Part shown: positions 46,938-56,290 of the stretch, in pieces
How positions within the stretch are numbered: position 1 is the stretch's first letter
Layout of the letters: each line of letters starts with the position of its first letter
The notes under the pieces: generated by a model
What the model saw: only the letters and a program-made list of their open reading frames with translations
The model's database searches: none
Told to the model about the DNA's origin: nothing
Source: Malania oleifera
Taxonomy: Eukaryota; Streptophyta; Magnoliopsida; Santalales; Ximeniaceae
Assembly (NCBI RefSeq): GCF_029873635.1
Contig: NC_080422.1
Coordinates: forward strand, 18,522,549 to 18,586,548
Direction: 5' to 3'
Length of the DNA stretch: 64,000 nt
Program-made: the position numbers and the translations under genes

Positions 46938-46953
46938 TGTCCCCCCCTCAGTT
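46938..46953 (-). other. Polypurine tract of the Tat element
   Basis: Minus strand reads GAAACTGAGGGGGGGACAAC up to the LTR. It is the expected plus-strand primer for second-strand synthesis. Confidence 0.85.
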
Positions 46954-47059
46954 TCAAATTTCTGGATAGAATTTTGAATCATTATTTGTGTTTGCATCTT
47001 TCGGTTTTAACACTTCCTCGTCTTTCCTCTTTTTTTTTTGGTAGAATACTTAAGTAGCT

Positions 47060-47640
47060 CATGCCGACTGTTTGCGCCGAGCTGTTTTGTGCCGAGCTGT
47101 TTCTTCCAAGCTGTTTGGGCCGAGCTTTTTTGACCGAGCTCTTCGAGGCAGGACTCGTGCCGAGCTCTTTAGTCCGAGCTCTTTGAAGCAGGACTCGTGC
47201 CGAGCTATTTTCTGCCGAGCTGTTCGGGGAAGGATTCGTGCCGAGCTCTTTTGTCCAAGCTCTTTGAAGCAGGACTCGTGCCGAGCTGTTTCTGCCGAGC
47301 TGTTCGGGTCGAGCTCTTCGAGGAAGCATTCGTGTCGAACTCTTTTGTCCGAGCTCTCCGAAGCAGGACTCGTGCCGAGCTGTTTCTGCCAAGCTGTTCG
47401 GGCCGAGCTCTTTGAGGAAGCATTTGTGTCGAGCTCTTTTGTCCGAGCTCTTTGAAGCAGGACTCGTGTCGAGCTCTTTAGTCCAAGCTCTTTGAAGCAG
47501 GACTCGTGCCGAGCTATTTTCTGCCGAGCTGTTCGAGCCGAGCTCTTCGAGGAAGCATTCGTGTCGAACTCTTTTTTCCGAGCTCTTTGAAGCAGGACTC
47601 GTGCCGAGGTGTTTCTGCCGAGCTGTTTGAACAATCAAGC
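47060..47640. repeat. Tandem-repeat array 1 of the Tat element (CCGAGCTCTTTG-type units)
   Basis: Two related units alternate. One has the CCGAGCTCTTTGAAGCAGGA phrase followed by CTCGTG (about 40 bp). The other has CCGAGCTGTTCGGGCCGAGC and then GAGGAAGCATTCGTG (about 55 bp). About ten units in all. Long open frames on both strands here are by-products of a repeat that lacks stop codons. Confidence 0.9.
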
Positions 47641-47705
47641 CGAGCTGACCAACCTACTCGGCTGTGCGACATTACAAATAATGCTCGTTGCTTGGGCTTT
47701 CCGCG

Positions 47706-47955
47706 TAATGAGTCGTGCTTATCTGTTGGGTTGTTCTGTCCTCACGAGTCGGGCTCGTCAGTTTGGGCTTTCTGCGTAGTGAGTCGTGCTCATTTGTTGG
47801 GTTGTTCTGGCCTCACGAGTCGTGCTCGTCAGTTTGGGCCATCCTCCTAATGAGTCGTGCTCATCTGTTGGGTTGTTCTGGCCTCACGAGTCGTGCTCGT
47901 CATTTTGGGCCTTGCGCCGATGAGTCGTGCTCATTTGTTGGGTCGTCCTTCGCGT
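47706..47955. repeat. Tandem-repeat array 2 of the Tat element (71-bp unit)
   Basis: About 3.4 units of 71 bp, each opening with TGAGTCGTGCTCATCTGTTG and containing CACGAGTCGTGCTCGTCAG. Starts near 47708, 47779, 47850 and 47920. Confidence 0.92.
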
Positions 47956-48241
47956 TTTCTCGAGGCACTTGCACGCTTCTGTCCTGCGAGAGATATCAAA
48001 AAGCAGGTATTAAATGCGTCCTACCTTGGAAAGTGGGTTGGAGGAAAGCATTGTTGATGGCCATCCGTCCGTCGCTGTGTCCGAGGCAACTTGGTGTTTC
48101 CGAAGTGGCGTTTGTCCTCGGGAAGCCTCGTCTGTGCATTTGTCAGAGATTTTCTGTTTCCTATGCCTCCCTCGAGACGCAGTCCTTCTCGTAAATGAAA
48201 ATTCTTGAGATTCCCGCCACAGGGATTCGTGCCCTCCTCTC

Positions 48242-48250
48242 TATATAAAG
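48242..48250 (+). promoter_or_regulatory. TATA box of the antisense gene
   Basis: TATATAAAG on the plus strand, about 325 bp upstream of the first ATG. A start site near 48275 would be expected. A possible leader intron runs from the donor at about 48348 (TAG/GTATGC) to the acceptor at about 48530 (CCCTTAG). Confidence 0.6.
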
Positions 48251-48566
48251 GCCAGTGGACTCCTTCATTCCGCACTCGTCTTCATTCCAAGAGGATTGCT
48301 TCCTTCTCTACTCCTCTCCATTCCACAAGTCCCTTATTCGGTGCTAGGTATGCTTCCCTTTCTATAGTATTTTTGTTCTTCATGTTCTTCATTGTTCTTG
48401 CGCTAGCTTTGAATGTTTGATCTTGTCTTGTAAGATTGCCTTGTTGTTTGTGTGAAATTTTACTGTCTTGATCTGTGTTGGCCTCCTTTCTTCGTGATCT
48501 TTGCTGTTGCTTCCTCTGCTTGACCCTTAGGTCTAGGTAGTGTTTCCTTCAGGCTTGTTTTTTCCT

Positions 48567-50292
48567 ATGGAGACGTCCTCACAGCCCTTTAGGGTACCTA
48601 CAACAGTTCAAAGCGCTCGTTGTGAGCTCTCCTCGTCTGACCTGCAGAACGCTCGTTATTTCTTTGCCGTACCATCTAATATCACTGTTAGGTTACCCTC
48701 TGCTACTGAGTCAGCTCTTGACCAAAAATCCGAGGAGCTCTGCCTCTATACCGATTATCTAGACTTGGGTCTTAGGCTCCCCTTTTCCCCTTTTGTTTCT
48801 AGCGTACTACGTTTTTACCGCATAGCACCATCACAACTCGTTCCGAACTCTTATCTTTCGCTCACCTGTTTTGCTGTGCTCCTGCTCCACTTGGGCCATC
48901 AGCCTACCGTCCCACTTTTTAGGAGTTGCTTCCAAATGCGGTCTCATTCTGCAGAGAAGGAGCTGTATTATTTCAACTCTCTACCAGGTTATAAACTCTT
49001 CTCACCAGGCAGTTCTTCCATCCATAATTGGAAGACCCGTTACTTCTTTGTTTCGGGAGAGTTGAATTACAACAGATCCTTTGTCTGGTCTTCTCCTCTT
49101 GACGGTAACGTTGTTATCTTTACCCACCCTATTTTTCAGGGCTTACAAGTAGGTTATCCGTCTAACCTATTTTTTCTCCTTTCACCCCTTTTTCCCTTGT
49201 AGTTCGGGTGCACCATCTCCTCCCCAGAATTTCCCCCGAAGAGCAGGCCACCCTGAAAGAACTTCGTACACTCGGTGAATGGGGTATTATCCCTCATGAG
49301 GAGCTGCTCCAGGAGCGTGTCCTGGTGCAATGGGGAATCAGCCCCGTTTCCTCAAGTCATTCTCTCCCCTGATTTTGTGTATGAGTATTTTCAGCTGTTA
49401 TCTTTACTGTGGGTGTTCTTACTCCATTTTTCTTTTATACTCACAGATATGGACTTCACCAGGTATGAATCGCTCATGGGAGAAGCTAAAAAGCAAAGGG
49501 TGAGTAGGAGTAAGAAGAAGAGAAGAGAGGTCAAAGGATAATCCTCTCAAAGGGAAGCCCCTGCAGTAGGTGATTCTGGCGCCCTTACTGACGAGGTCCA
49601 TGCTGCTCCTCCTACGCACTCGCAGGCTCAAGTGGAAGCCATTTTTCACGAGCCGACCCGTTCTGCGTCTGCTCTTCGTCGGGCTGTGCACGTTGAGGAC
49701 TTTGTGCAGGCCCAATGTACCCTTCCTGACGCTCTCTCGGTGAAAATCCGCCATACTTCGTACCAGGTGTCTACTTTACTTGCTTTATAATTTTTTTTTT
49801 TTTTGACTTATGCGAGCTCTTTCTAACTGTTCCATACCTTGCATTTTTCCCCAGCTGGCGACGATGGCTCTGGCCCAGGAGGAGAAAGTCGCGGAGATGT
49901 ATCGCCAGACACTGGATGCACGGGAAAAGTATGTCCTCGCTCAGAACGAGCTACACGAGGCCGAGCTCCGCGAGCAAGCTTTGAAGGCAGAGATCGATCG
50001 CCTTCGTAGGGAGGAACTTCCTGCCCGAGAAGCTACTGCTGCTGCTTCTGCTTCCCGAACTGCAGTGAAGAAATACAAGGACTCCAACCAATTTGTTATC
50101 GACACCTCTAAAGCTTACCGAGTTGGCTTCAGGAGGTGTCGTGATCAAGTAAGGACTAAACGTCCCGAGATCCCTCTTGATGGTGTAAGCTCTCATGGCT
50201 ATGGCGAGGAGAGCCCCGAGTCTGCGGAGGATCTGGAAGAGGATGAAGAAGGGGAGGCGGAGGAAGCTGGAGAAGGGAGCAAAGCAAATTAG
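48567..50292 (+). pseudogene. Antisense multi-exon gene of the Tat element (gypsy-type transposon protein, PF04195-like), one stop
   Basis: The gene lies opposite to gag-pol. Proposed exons: 48567-49152, 49203-49355, 49447-49766 and 49855-50292, with GT-AG introns that keep the frame. Exon 1 (first ATG at 48567) contains LRLPFSPFVSSVLRFYRIAP and LSLTCFAVLLLHLG, as in the domain named putative gypsy-type transposon. Exon 4 encodes a coiled coil (MALAQEEKVAEMYRQ onward), then an acidic tail (EDLEEDEEGEAEE) and a stop at 50292. A TAA at 49539 interrupts exon 3. The first intron is only 50 bp by this model, so that junction is the least certain. Such antisense ORFs are known in Retand- and Grande-like Tat elements; function unknown. 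Confidence 0.75.
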
Positions 50293-50394
50293 TTTGTAGG
50301 GACAGAATATGTATTTTGAATTTTTCATCCTTTATTGATGTAGTGCAACTTTTGTAAGTGACACTTTTATTACAGCGCTGCAAGAAGCAGTTTT

Positions 50395-50745
50395 TTAAGA
50401 ATAGTACTTCTTTAACATTTCAGAGTTCCATGTGTTCTTGACTTCTTTCCCCCCTACATCTTCCAACTTGTATGTTCCGGGTTTTATTTCTGTTGTGACC
50501 TTGTATGGGCCCTCCCTGTTAGGCTTTAACTTGTGCGACCCCTGCTCGGACGGGTTGTTTCGCCTCTTCCTCAGGACTAAGTATCCTGAATGGAAATTTC
50601 TTATTTTGACGCGGTTGTTGTAGTACTTTGCTACCCTCTGCTGGTACGCTGCAACTTTTAAACTCGCCTAATCCTGTCTCTCTTCCAGTAGGTCTATTTC
50701 TGACCTGAGCTCCTCACTGTTGGTCTGCTCATTAAAGTATTTCCT
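50395..50745 (-). pseudogene. pol: C-terminal part of Tat pol, beyond a premature stop
   Basis: In the frame of pol, the reading continues past the TGA at 50746-50748 with a family-like C-terminus (SGYLVLRKRR, LKPNREGPYKV and WNSEMLKKYY) to a TAA at 50395-50397. A second stop, TAG, lies at 50668-50670. This is the integrase C-terminal region. The two genes of the element end tail to tail about 100 bp apart. Confidence 0.85.
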
Positions 50746-53364
50746 TCACCAAGAGGGTATGCCCACCTCTGCTGGGATGACTGCTTCTGCGCCGAAGACA
50801 AGCATGAACGGGGTTTCCCCTGTTGCTGCTCTTTTGGTGGTGTGGTATGCCCATATAAGGGAAAGGAGCTCCTCTGTCCATCTACCTTGCGTAGATTCGA
50901 GTCGGGTCCTCAGTCCGTGCAGAATCGTCCGATTCATGTTCTCTACTTGTCCATTGCTCTGGGGGTGCGCTACTGACGCGAAGAGAAGCTTAATAGATAG
51001 GTCCGAACAGAACTTTTTGAAGCGCTCGTTGTCAAACTGCTTCCCGTGGTCTGTAACTATCGCTAAGGGAATGCCATAGCAACAAACTAATGAGGTCCAT
51101 ACGAAGTGTGTAATATTCCGCTCTGTTATGGTGGCTAGGGGTTTGGCCTCTACCCACTTAGTGAAATAATCTATTGCTACCAACAAGAATTTTTTCTGGC
51201 CAGTCGTCTGTGGAAGAGGTCCAAGGATATCTATCCCCCACTGAGCAAAAGGGCAGGGACTGGTTAGAGGAGAGAGTAGACTTGAGGGGGCGCGTGGTAC
51301 AATTGCGCACTTTTGACATCTATCACATTTTTTTACGAGCTCAACCGCATCCTTCCTCATTGTGGGCCAGTAAAATCCCTGTCGCATAGCTTTATGAGCT
51401 AGAGCCCTACTGGCAAGGTGGTTTCCACATACTCCTTCGTGGATTTCTCGTAGTATGTATTCCCCTTCGTCTTTGCTTAAACATCGGAGGTAGGGCAGTG
51501 TAAGGGATCGCCTGTAGAGCTCCCGGCCCATCAACGTATATCTTGCCGCTTTCCTCCTCACCTTTTGAGCCTCCTTATTATCTCTTGGTAAGGATCCGTC
51601 CTGGAGGTACAGGAATAAGGACGCTCTCCAGTCGTCCTTGCTGAATTCGGACGCCAATGAGTTAATTCTATCCTCCTCGTATGAGGGCTTTCCTATGCAT
51701 TCAACATAGATAGTGTCTTTCCATTTCGAACCGGTTGCCGAGGCTAATTTCACTAGTGCGTCCGCCTTTTTATTTTTTGCTCTCAGTACGTGTTCTATGT
51801 CGAACTGGACGAATGCCTCTATGTATTCTCTTGCCTTGGAGAGAAATTTTTTCATTCTTGGATCTCTAGCTTCGAATTCTCCTTTGAGTTGCTCAACCAC
51901 CAGTTGGGAATCACTCAGTACTTTGATCTGTGCCACCCCTAATGCTTCCGCCAGTCGCAGGCCGGCTAACAGGGCTTCGTACTCTGCTTCGTTGTTGGTT
52001 GCTGTGAACTCCAGTTTTAGGGCGAAGAGAGTTTCATTGCCCTCCAGGTCAGAAAGGATGAACCCGGCTCCCCCTCCAGCAGCATTAGAGGACCCATCAA
52101 CGTGCAGTGTCCACTCCTCCGACTTGGTGGATGACTCGGGGAGCCTTTCTGCGGTAAAATCCGCAAGTACCTGAGCCTTGACCGCCGGCCTCGGTTGATA
52201 CTGTATGTCGAATTCACTTAATTCTACCGACCACCTCGTCATTCTCCCCGAACTCTCCGATCGCTGTAGAATTTGTCTCATGGGCAGGTTTGTTAACACG
52301 ACAACCCTATGGGCTTGAAAATAGGGTCTTAATTTGCGCGCTGCACAGATGATGGAGAAGGCGGCTTTTTCCACCGTACAATAGTTCTTCTCGGCGCCAC
52401 TTAACACCTTACTTGTGTAATATATAGGCTGGTGCTTTCTACCTTCTTCCCGGACCAGGACCGAGCTGACGGCATTCTCTGTGGAAGCTATATATAGGTA
52501 GAGGTCTTCCCCATTCTTTGCTTTTGTCAAGAGAGGAGGGGATCCGAGGTATTGCTTAAGCTGCTCGAAGGCTACCTCCTGATCTTCCCCCCATTCGAAT
52601 CCTCCCTTCTTCCGCAGTGCTCTAAAGAAAGGTAAGCCTTTATCCCCTGAGCAGGAGATAAATTTACTGAGGGAGGCTATCCTTCCGGTCAGAACTTGTA
52701 TCTCCTTTTTAGTCCTTGGAGCTTCCATCTCCAGCAGCGCTCGTATTTTATCCGGATTTGCTTCTATACCTCTGTGAGTCACCATAAAGCCCAGGAATTT
52801 ACCTGCAGAAACGCCGAACACGCACTTTGAGGGATTCAACCTCATGTGGTAGCGACGGAGGAGCTCGAACGTTTCCCTTAGGTCCTTACAATGTTGCCCT
52901 GCTTCCATGCTCTTCACCAACATATCGTCCACGTAAGGTTCCATTGTCTTTCCGAGCTGTTCTTTAAAAATCTTGTTCACTAGCCTCTGATATGTGGCCC
53001 CCGCATTTTTTAAGCCGAAGGGCATCACCCGATAACAATATAAACCCCTTTCGGTGACGAAAGAAGTTTTTTCCTCATCCGCGGGACTCATAGGGATTTG
53101 GTTGTACCCTGAGTAAGCGTCCATGAAGCTGAGGAGCTCATGTCCCGAGGTCGAATCCACTAGCTGATCAATTCGAGGGAGAGGAAAGCTGTCCTTTGGG
53201 CACGCTTTATTCAAGTCCGTGAAGTCTATGCAGGTGCGCCATTTTCCATTGGGTTTTCTGACCAGGACCACATTGCTCAGCCATTCGGGGTAGTCCACTT
53301 CTCGGATGAAGTTGGCCTGCAACAGTTTCATCACCTCTTCGTCAATTATTTTGATCCGTTCCAT
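50746..53364 (-). CDS. pol: Tat pol: reverse transcriptase, RNase H, archaeal-type RNase H, integrase
   Basis: 872 residues from the first Met. RT: FMDAYSGYNQIP (catalytic D at 82) and YVDD at 144-147. The Ty3-type RNase H spans about 285-400. The second RNase H spans about 417-540, with HVDGSS (D423), NNEAEYEAL (E459/E461), SDSQLV (D485) and NKKADAL (D535), the archaeal type found in the Tat lineage. Integrase: H642, H657, C680 and C683 zinc residues, then D712 (IDILGP), D772 (TDHGKQF) and E808 (GQVE). All catalytic residues are present. The upstream part joins gag-pro by a frameshift at the A-run near 53376-53383, and the downstream end is cut by a TGA. If the stop and shift were bypassed, pol would copy and insert the element. 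Confidence 0.93.
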   Translation of the reverse strand: MERIKIIDEEVMKLLQANFIREVDYPEWLSNVVLVRKPNGKWRTCIDFTDLNKACPKDSFPLPRIDQLVDSTSGHELLSFMDAYSGYNQIPMSPADEEKTSFVTERGLYCYRVMPFGLKNAGATYQRLVNKIFKEQLGKTMEPYVDDMLVKSMEAGQHCKDLRETFELLRRYHMRLNPSKCVFGVSAGKFLGFMVTHRGIEANPDKIRALLEMEAPRTKKEIQVLTGRIASLSKFISCSGDKGLPFFRALRKKGGFEWGEDQEVAFEQLKQYLGSPPLLTKAKNGEDLYLYIASTENAVSSVLVREEGRKHQPIYYTSKVLSGAEKNYCTVEKAAFSIICAARKLRPYFQAHRVVVLTNLPMRQILQRSESSGRMTRWSVELSEFDIQYQPRPAVKAQVLADFTAERLPESSTKSEEWTLHVDGSSNAAGGGAGFILSDLEGNETLFALKLEFTATNNEAEYEALLAGLRLAEALGVAQIKVLSDSQLVVEQLKGEFEARDPRMKKFLSKAREYIEAFVQFDIEHVLRAKNKKADALVKLASATGSKWKDTIYVECIGKPSYEEDRINSLASEFSKDDWRASLFLYLQDGSLPRDNKEAQKVRRKAARYTLMGRELYRRSLTLPYLRCLSKDEGEYILREIHEGVCGNHLASRALAHKAMRQGFYWPTMRKDAVELVKKCDRCQKCAIVPRAPSSLLSPLTSPCPFAQWGIDILGPLPQTTGQKKFLLVAIDYFTKWVEAKPLATITERNITHFVWTSLVCCYGIPLAIVTDHGKQFDNERFKKFCSDLSIKLLFASVAHPQSNGQVENMNRTILHGLRTRLESTQGRWTEELLSLIWAYHTTKRAATGETPFMLVFGAEAVIPAEVGIPSW

Positions 53365-54944
53365 CGCGAAGCTCCTTTTTTTTCTGTTTTACAGGTCGGT
53401 GGTTGGGGTTGACCTGCAACCTGTGCTCTATCACAGCAGGGTCGATGACGGGCATGTCTGCAGCCGACCATGCGAGCAAATCAGAGAATTCGTCCAAGAG
53501 TTCAGTTAACTCCGCTTTCAAAGTATCGGGCAAGTGATTCCCAATTTGTACACTTCTCTCCTGGTGGCCTTGTAGTGGTACGTGTTTGATATCTTCGTGT
53601 AATGTACTGATTTGGGGATACTCTCCTCTGACCTCCAGGTCTTCCACCGTTAGAGCTTCTTTGGCCTCCATCTTCCCTTTCAAGGCCATTACATAGCAAC
53701 TCCGGGCAGCGGCCTGATCTCCTTTGGCATATCCTATTCCTTGTGGTGTAGGGAACTTAACTTTGAGGTGGTATGTTGATGTTACCGCTCGAACTGCGTT
53801 AAGGAATGGACGACCCAAGATGACATTGTACACCGAAGGTCGGTGAACCACCAGGAACTCTATCAATGTTGTTACCTGCTGCGGGGTCGTCCCTATCGTC
53901 ACTGGTAACGTGATGGTTCCTAAGGGGTGAACAGTGTCTCCCCCAAATCCTACCAAAGGGGTCGAGACTGGCTTCAATCGTTCCTTACCGATCTTCATCC
54001 CTACCAAGACCGACCAGAACATGATGTTGGCCGAGCTCCCATTGTCTACCAGTATACGCCTAACCATGTAATTGGCTACAAGTAGGGAGAGCACTAGTGC
54101 GTCATCGTGCGGCTGCTGCACTCCCTCTTCATCTCCGCTGTCAAAGGTTATGGCGTCACCTTTCTTGTTTCGTTTGCTACTGGTTTCCCCCTTTTCTATC
54201 GTCAGCACCTGTTTAGCATATCTTTTACGTGCACTTCCACTATCTCCTCCACTGGCGGATCCTCCAAAGATCACCGCAATTTCCCCAATAGCTTGCTCTT
54301 CCTTCTCTTTTGCGCCGTGCCTCCTCTGCTCGGTTGATTCCCTTAGTGAATTTTCTTTCTTGACAAATCTGGACAGATGTCCCCTTCTTATTAGGACTTC
54401 GATTTCTTTCTTTAGCTGAATGCATTCTTCTGTGTCATGGCCGTGATCCCTATGGAATGCGCAGAACTTGGACATGTTCCGCTTATGTAGAGGCGTTCGC
54501 ATAGGTTCGGGCCATGAGACGTAGTCCTTCTTTTTTATCTGCATCAACAACTCTGAGCGTGGTACATTTAGAGGTGTGTAGGTGGAGAACTTGTTGTGCT
54601 GTCCTCTACTCTTTTGACCTGTTTGCAGCGCACTAGTTTCGTGCCTTTTTGTAGGTCTATACGCGTCTCCAGATTCTCTGCTGTTGTTTCTCCTTTTCCG
54701 TTCTAGACGATTTCCTCTCGTGTCCATCATCTCCTCCAGGTTTATGTATTTCTCTGCTCGAATCATTAACTCCCCTATGTCCATTGGAGGTTTTTTCCCA
54801 AGGGAGTATGAGAAACTTCCGGGTTGGAGAGCCGTTGTCAGGGCGGCCAAAGCTACCCCCATATCCAAGTTGCGGATTTCTAGGGTCGCTGTGTTGAAAC
54901 GGTGCATGAAGTTCTTTAAAGTCTCCCGGTCCCCTTGCCCCTTG
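53342..54944 (-). CDS. gag-pro: Tat gag (C-terminal part) and aspartic protease
   Basis: The open frame begins at the 7-bp duplication at 54931-54944 and runs to 53342. It first gives the capsid end (MHRFNTATLEIRNLD, ALQPGSFSYSLG, ELMIRAEKYI). A modified zinc-knuckle region, CAFHRDHGHDTEECIQLKKE, follows. The protease active site is VDNGSSANIMFW, and the stretch VYNVILGRPFLN fits the flap-to-end part. After the protease comes the linker to RT, which shifts frame at a run of eight A (plus strand T, 53376-53383). One base removed from the run would join the frames. Length fits the family. Confidence 0.9.
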
Positions 54945-55670
54945 CACCATACTCATTAGATGGCCTGTTGTTTTGGCAACTCTCCGGCTACTGAGGAAGT
55001 GGCCAATGAACATTTGCTCCATCCCTTGGAAGGAACCAACAGATCCTGATCGAAGAGTTCGATACCAGTCTCTGGCGGTACCCTTAAGGGTGGTAGCAAA
55101 CGCTCGGCACATAATGGCGTCCGGAGCCCCTTGCAGCTGCATTAACATTTTGAAATTTTCCAGGTGATCAATGGGGTCAGACAAACCTTCGTATCTCTCA
55201 AAGGTGGGCATCTTGAATCTGCTGGGCAATGGAGCTTCCATGATCTCTTTGCTGAATGGAGATTCCGCGCACTTTAGGGATGTTTCCCCATGGTAGGGCC
55301 TGGTTCTGCCCTCTTTCATCATCTTCTCTATGTAATCTATCTTCTTTATTCTTTCCTCGAGCTCGGTGGATCTTTGTTGGTTGACGTCCACGCTATTTGC
55401 ATCTTCTACCTTCTTGCTGGGTTGAGTTTTCTCTTCTTTCTCCCTTAGTTCGTCAGCTTGTTTGTCTGCGCTGGGTTTCTTTTGCGGTTGGGGAAGGACG
55501 TGCCCCTCCTGACTCTTCTGTTGTAAGAGTTGGTTGAGCATGTCTTTCATTTCCTTCTGGAAGGCAAGGAACTCCTCCCTACTGACACCAGATGAATCGG
55601 AGGTCCATTGGATGGATTGGGATGGTTCTTTGTTATCAGGGAAGGAGGTGGAATTGCGTGAGGTTGGCAT
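54945..55670 (-). CDS. gag: Tat gag, N-terminal part
   Basis: It starts at the ATG at 55670, just inside the primer site. Acidic and glutamine-rich start, with EEFLAFQKEMKDMLNQLLQQ as a coiled coil, then FKMPTFERYEGLSDPIDHLE and MCRAFATTLKGTARDWYRTL, the core motifs of plant gypsy capsid. At 54931-54944 a 7-bp sequence (CAAGGGG in sense) occurs twice in tandem. Reading through one copy only would keep the frame with the next segment. As it stands the frame ends wrongly at 54657. The ORF from there on is out of register. Confidence 0.9.
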
Positions 55671-55722
55671 TGCTTAAATGTTTGAAAGTCAAAAGCAAGA
55701 TAATATCGCCTCCTAAAAGTAG

Positions 55723-55741
55723 CTTCCCACAGATGGCGCCA
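55723..55741 (-). other. Primer-binding site of the Tat element, Asp type
   Basis: Minus strand reads TGGCGCCATCTGTGGGAAG, two bases in from the LTR. TGGCGCC followed by TCTG fits the 3' end of tRNA-Asp, as in many Tat and Athila elements. Confidence 0.8.
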
Positions 55742-55743
55742 AC

Positions 55744-56179
55744 TGTTGCGGGGTAAAAAAAATGGTTGGAATGCTCCTTGACTCTTGTTGACCTGAAATA
55801 GGAAGAAAAGAGAGGCTTGGAGGACCCGGGGTGTACTCGGGGGGATCTCTCCGATGCCTAAGTAAGAGGAAAGCTTTCAAAGAGGCTTTATGCAACAGTA
55901 GAGTAGTGTCTTATCACTTACCTTTGCTTGTATCCCCAGTCCCTACTTATAGGGGCTTGAATTGACCGCTGGTTGGCTCGGATTTATTGCGTGGGGGCGC
56001 GAATCGCTCTTCGGCCATAAGTGCGTGCGCCTATTACTCGGTTAATAAGGGCGTCGGCGTGAATCTCTCCTTCTCTTTATTAGGTCGGAGCTAATCACTC
56101 ATTAGAAAGTCAGACTTGGAGAAAGTATAAGACGGGCGTTGACCTGCCCTTATTAGCGTGATTAATTATGGGCATATCA
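55744..56179 (-). repeat. 5' LTR of the Tat element
   Basis: 436 bp. The TATA-like CCCCTATAAGTAGGG lies on the minus strand (plus 55941-55955), and CAAAGGTAAGTG about 30 bp later in sense is a possible leader splice donor. Confidence 0.96.
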
Positions 56180-56290
56180 GTAATAATGCTTGAAATCTAA
56201 AGAGTTGTGAAAGATTAATAGGAAGCAGTCAAAATATGGTATTTAAGATGTAGATGACATTTCTATTTCGAATGAATAAATATAAAGAGT

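Larger units (their letters stand above)
46500..56179 (-). mobile_element. Ty3/gypsy element of the Tat lineage, young, with antisense gene (TSD gtaat)
   Basis: TGTTGCGGGG...GGGCATATCA, 9680 bp, flanked by gtaat at 46495-46499 and 56180-56184. Both LTRs are 436 bp and differ at 7 sites by my count. Minus-strand order: LTR, tRNA-Asp type primer site, gag, protease, RT, RNase H, archaeal-type RNase H, integrase, then a plus-strand gene, two tandem-repeat arrays, a polypurine tract and the LTR. The second RNase H, the primer type and the antisense gene all point to the Tat group. It carries two frameshifts and two stops in gag-pol, so it is probably not self-sufficient. Confidence 0.95.
46038..56290. 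repeat. Duplicated sequence, copy B (interrupted by the Tat element)
   Basis: 46038-46499 and 56180 to about 56290 align with copy A. Copy B lacks the solo LTR seen at 36855 and instead carries a gypsy element at 46500. The right boundary is fuzzy. Confidence 0.78.

Noticed and set aside
46982..47638. Long overlapping ORFs on both strands (for example 218 and 191 aa on minus, 127 aa on plus)
   Set aside because: They lie in the tandem array, repeat the same arginine/serine/alanine-rich peptide in every frame and have no domain. A repeat unit without stops gives open frames on all strands.
48540..50292. A host gene in the region of plus-strand exons
   Set aside because: It lies wholly inside the gypsy element between its two LTRs and TSDs, and resembles the gypsy-type transposon domain.
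50720..54419. Plus-strand ORFs of 60-153 aa across gag-pol
   Set aside because: They are reverse-strand shadows of the clear minus-strand gag, protease, RT and integrase frames.
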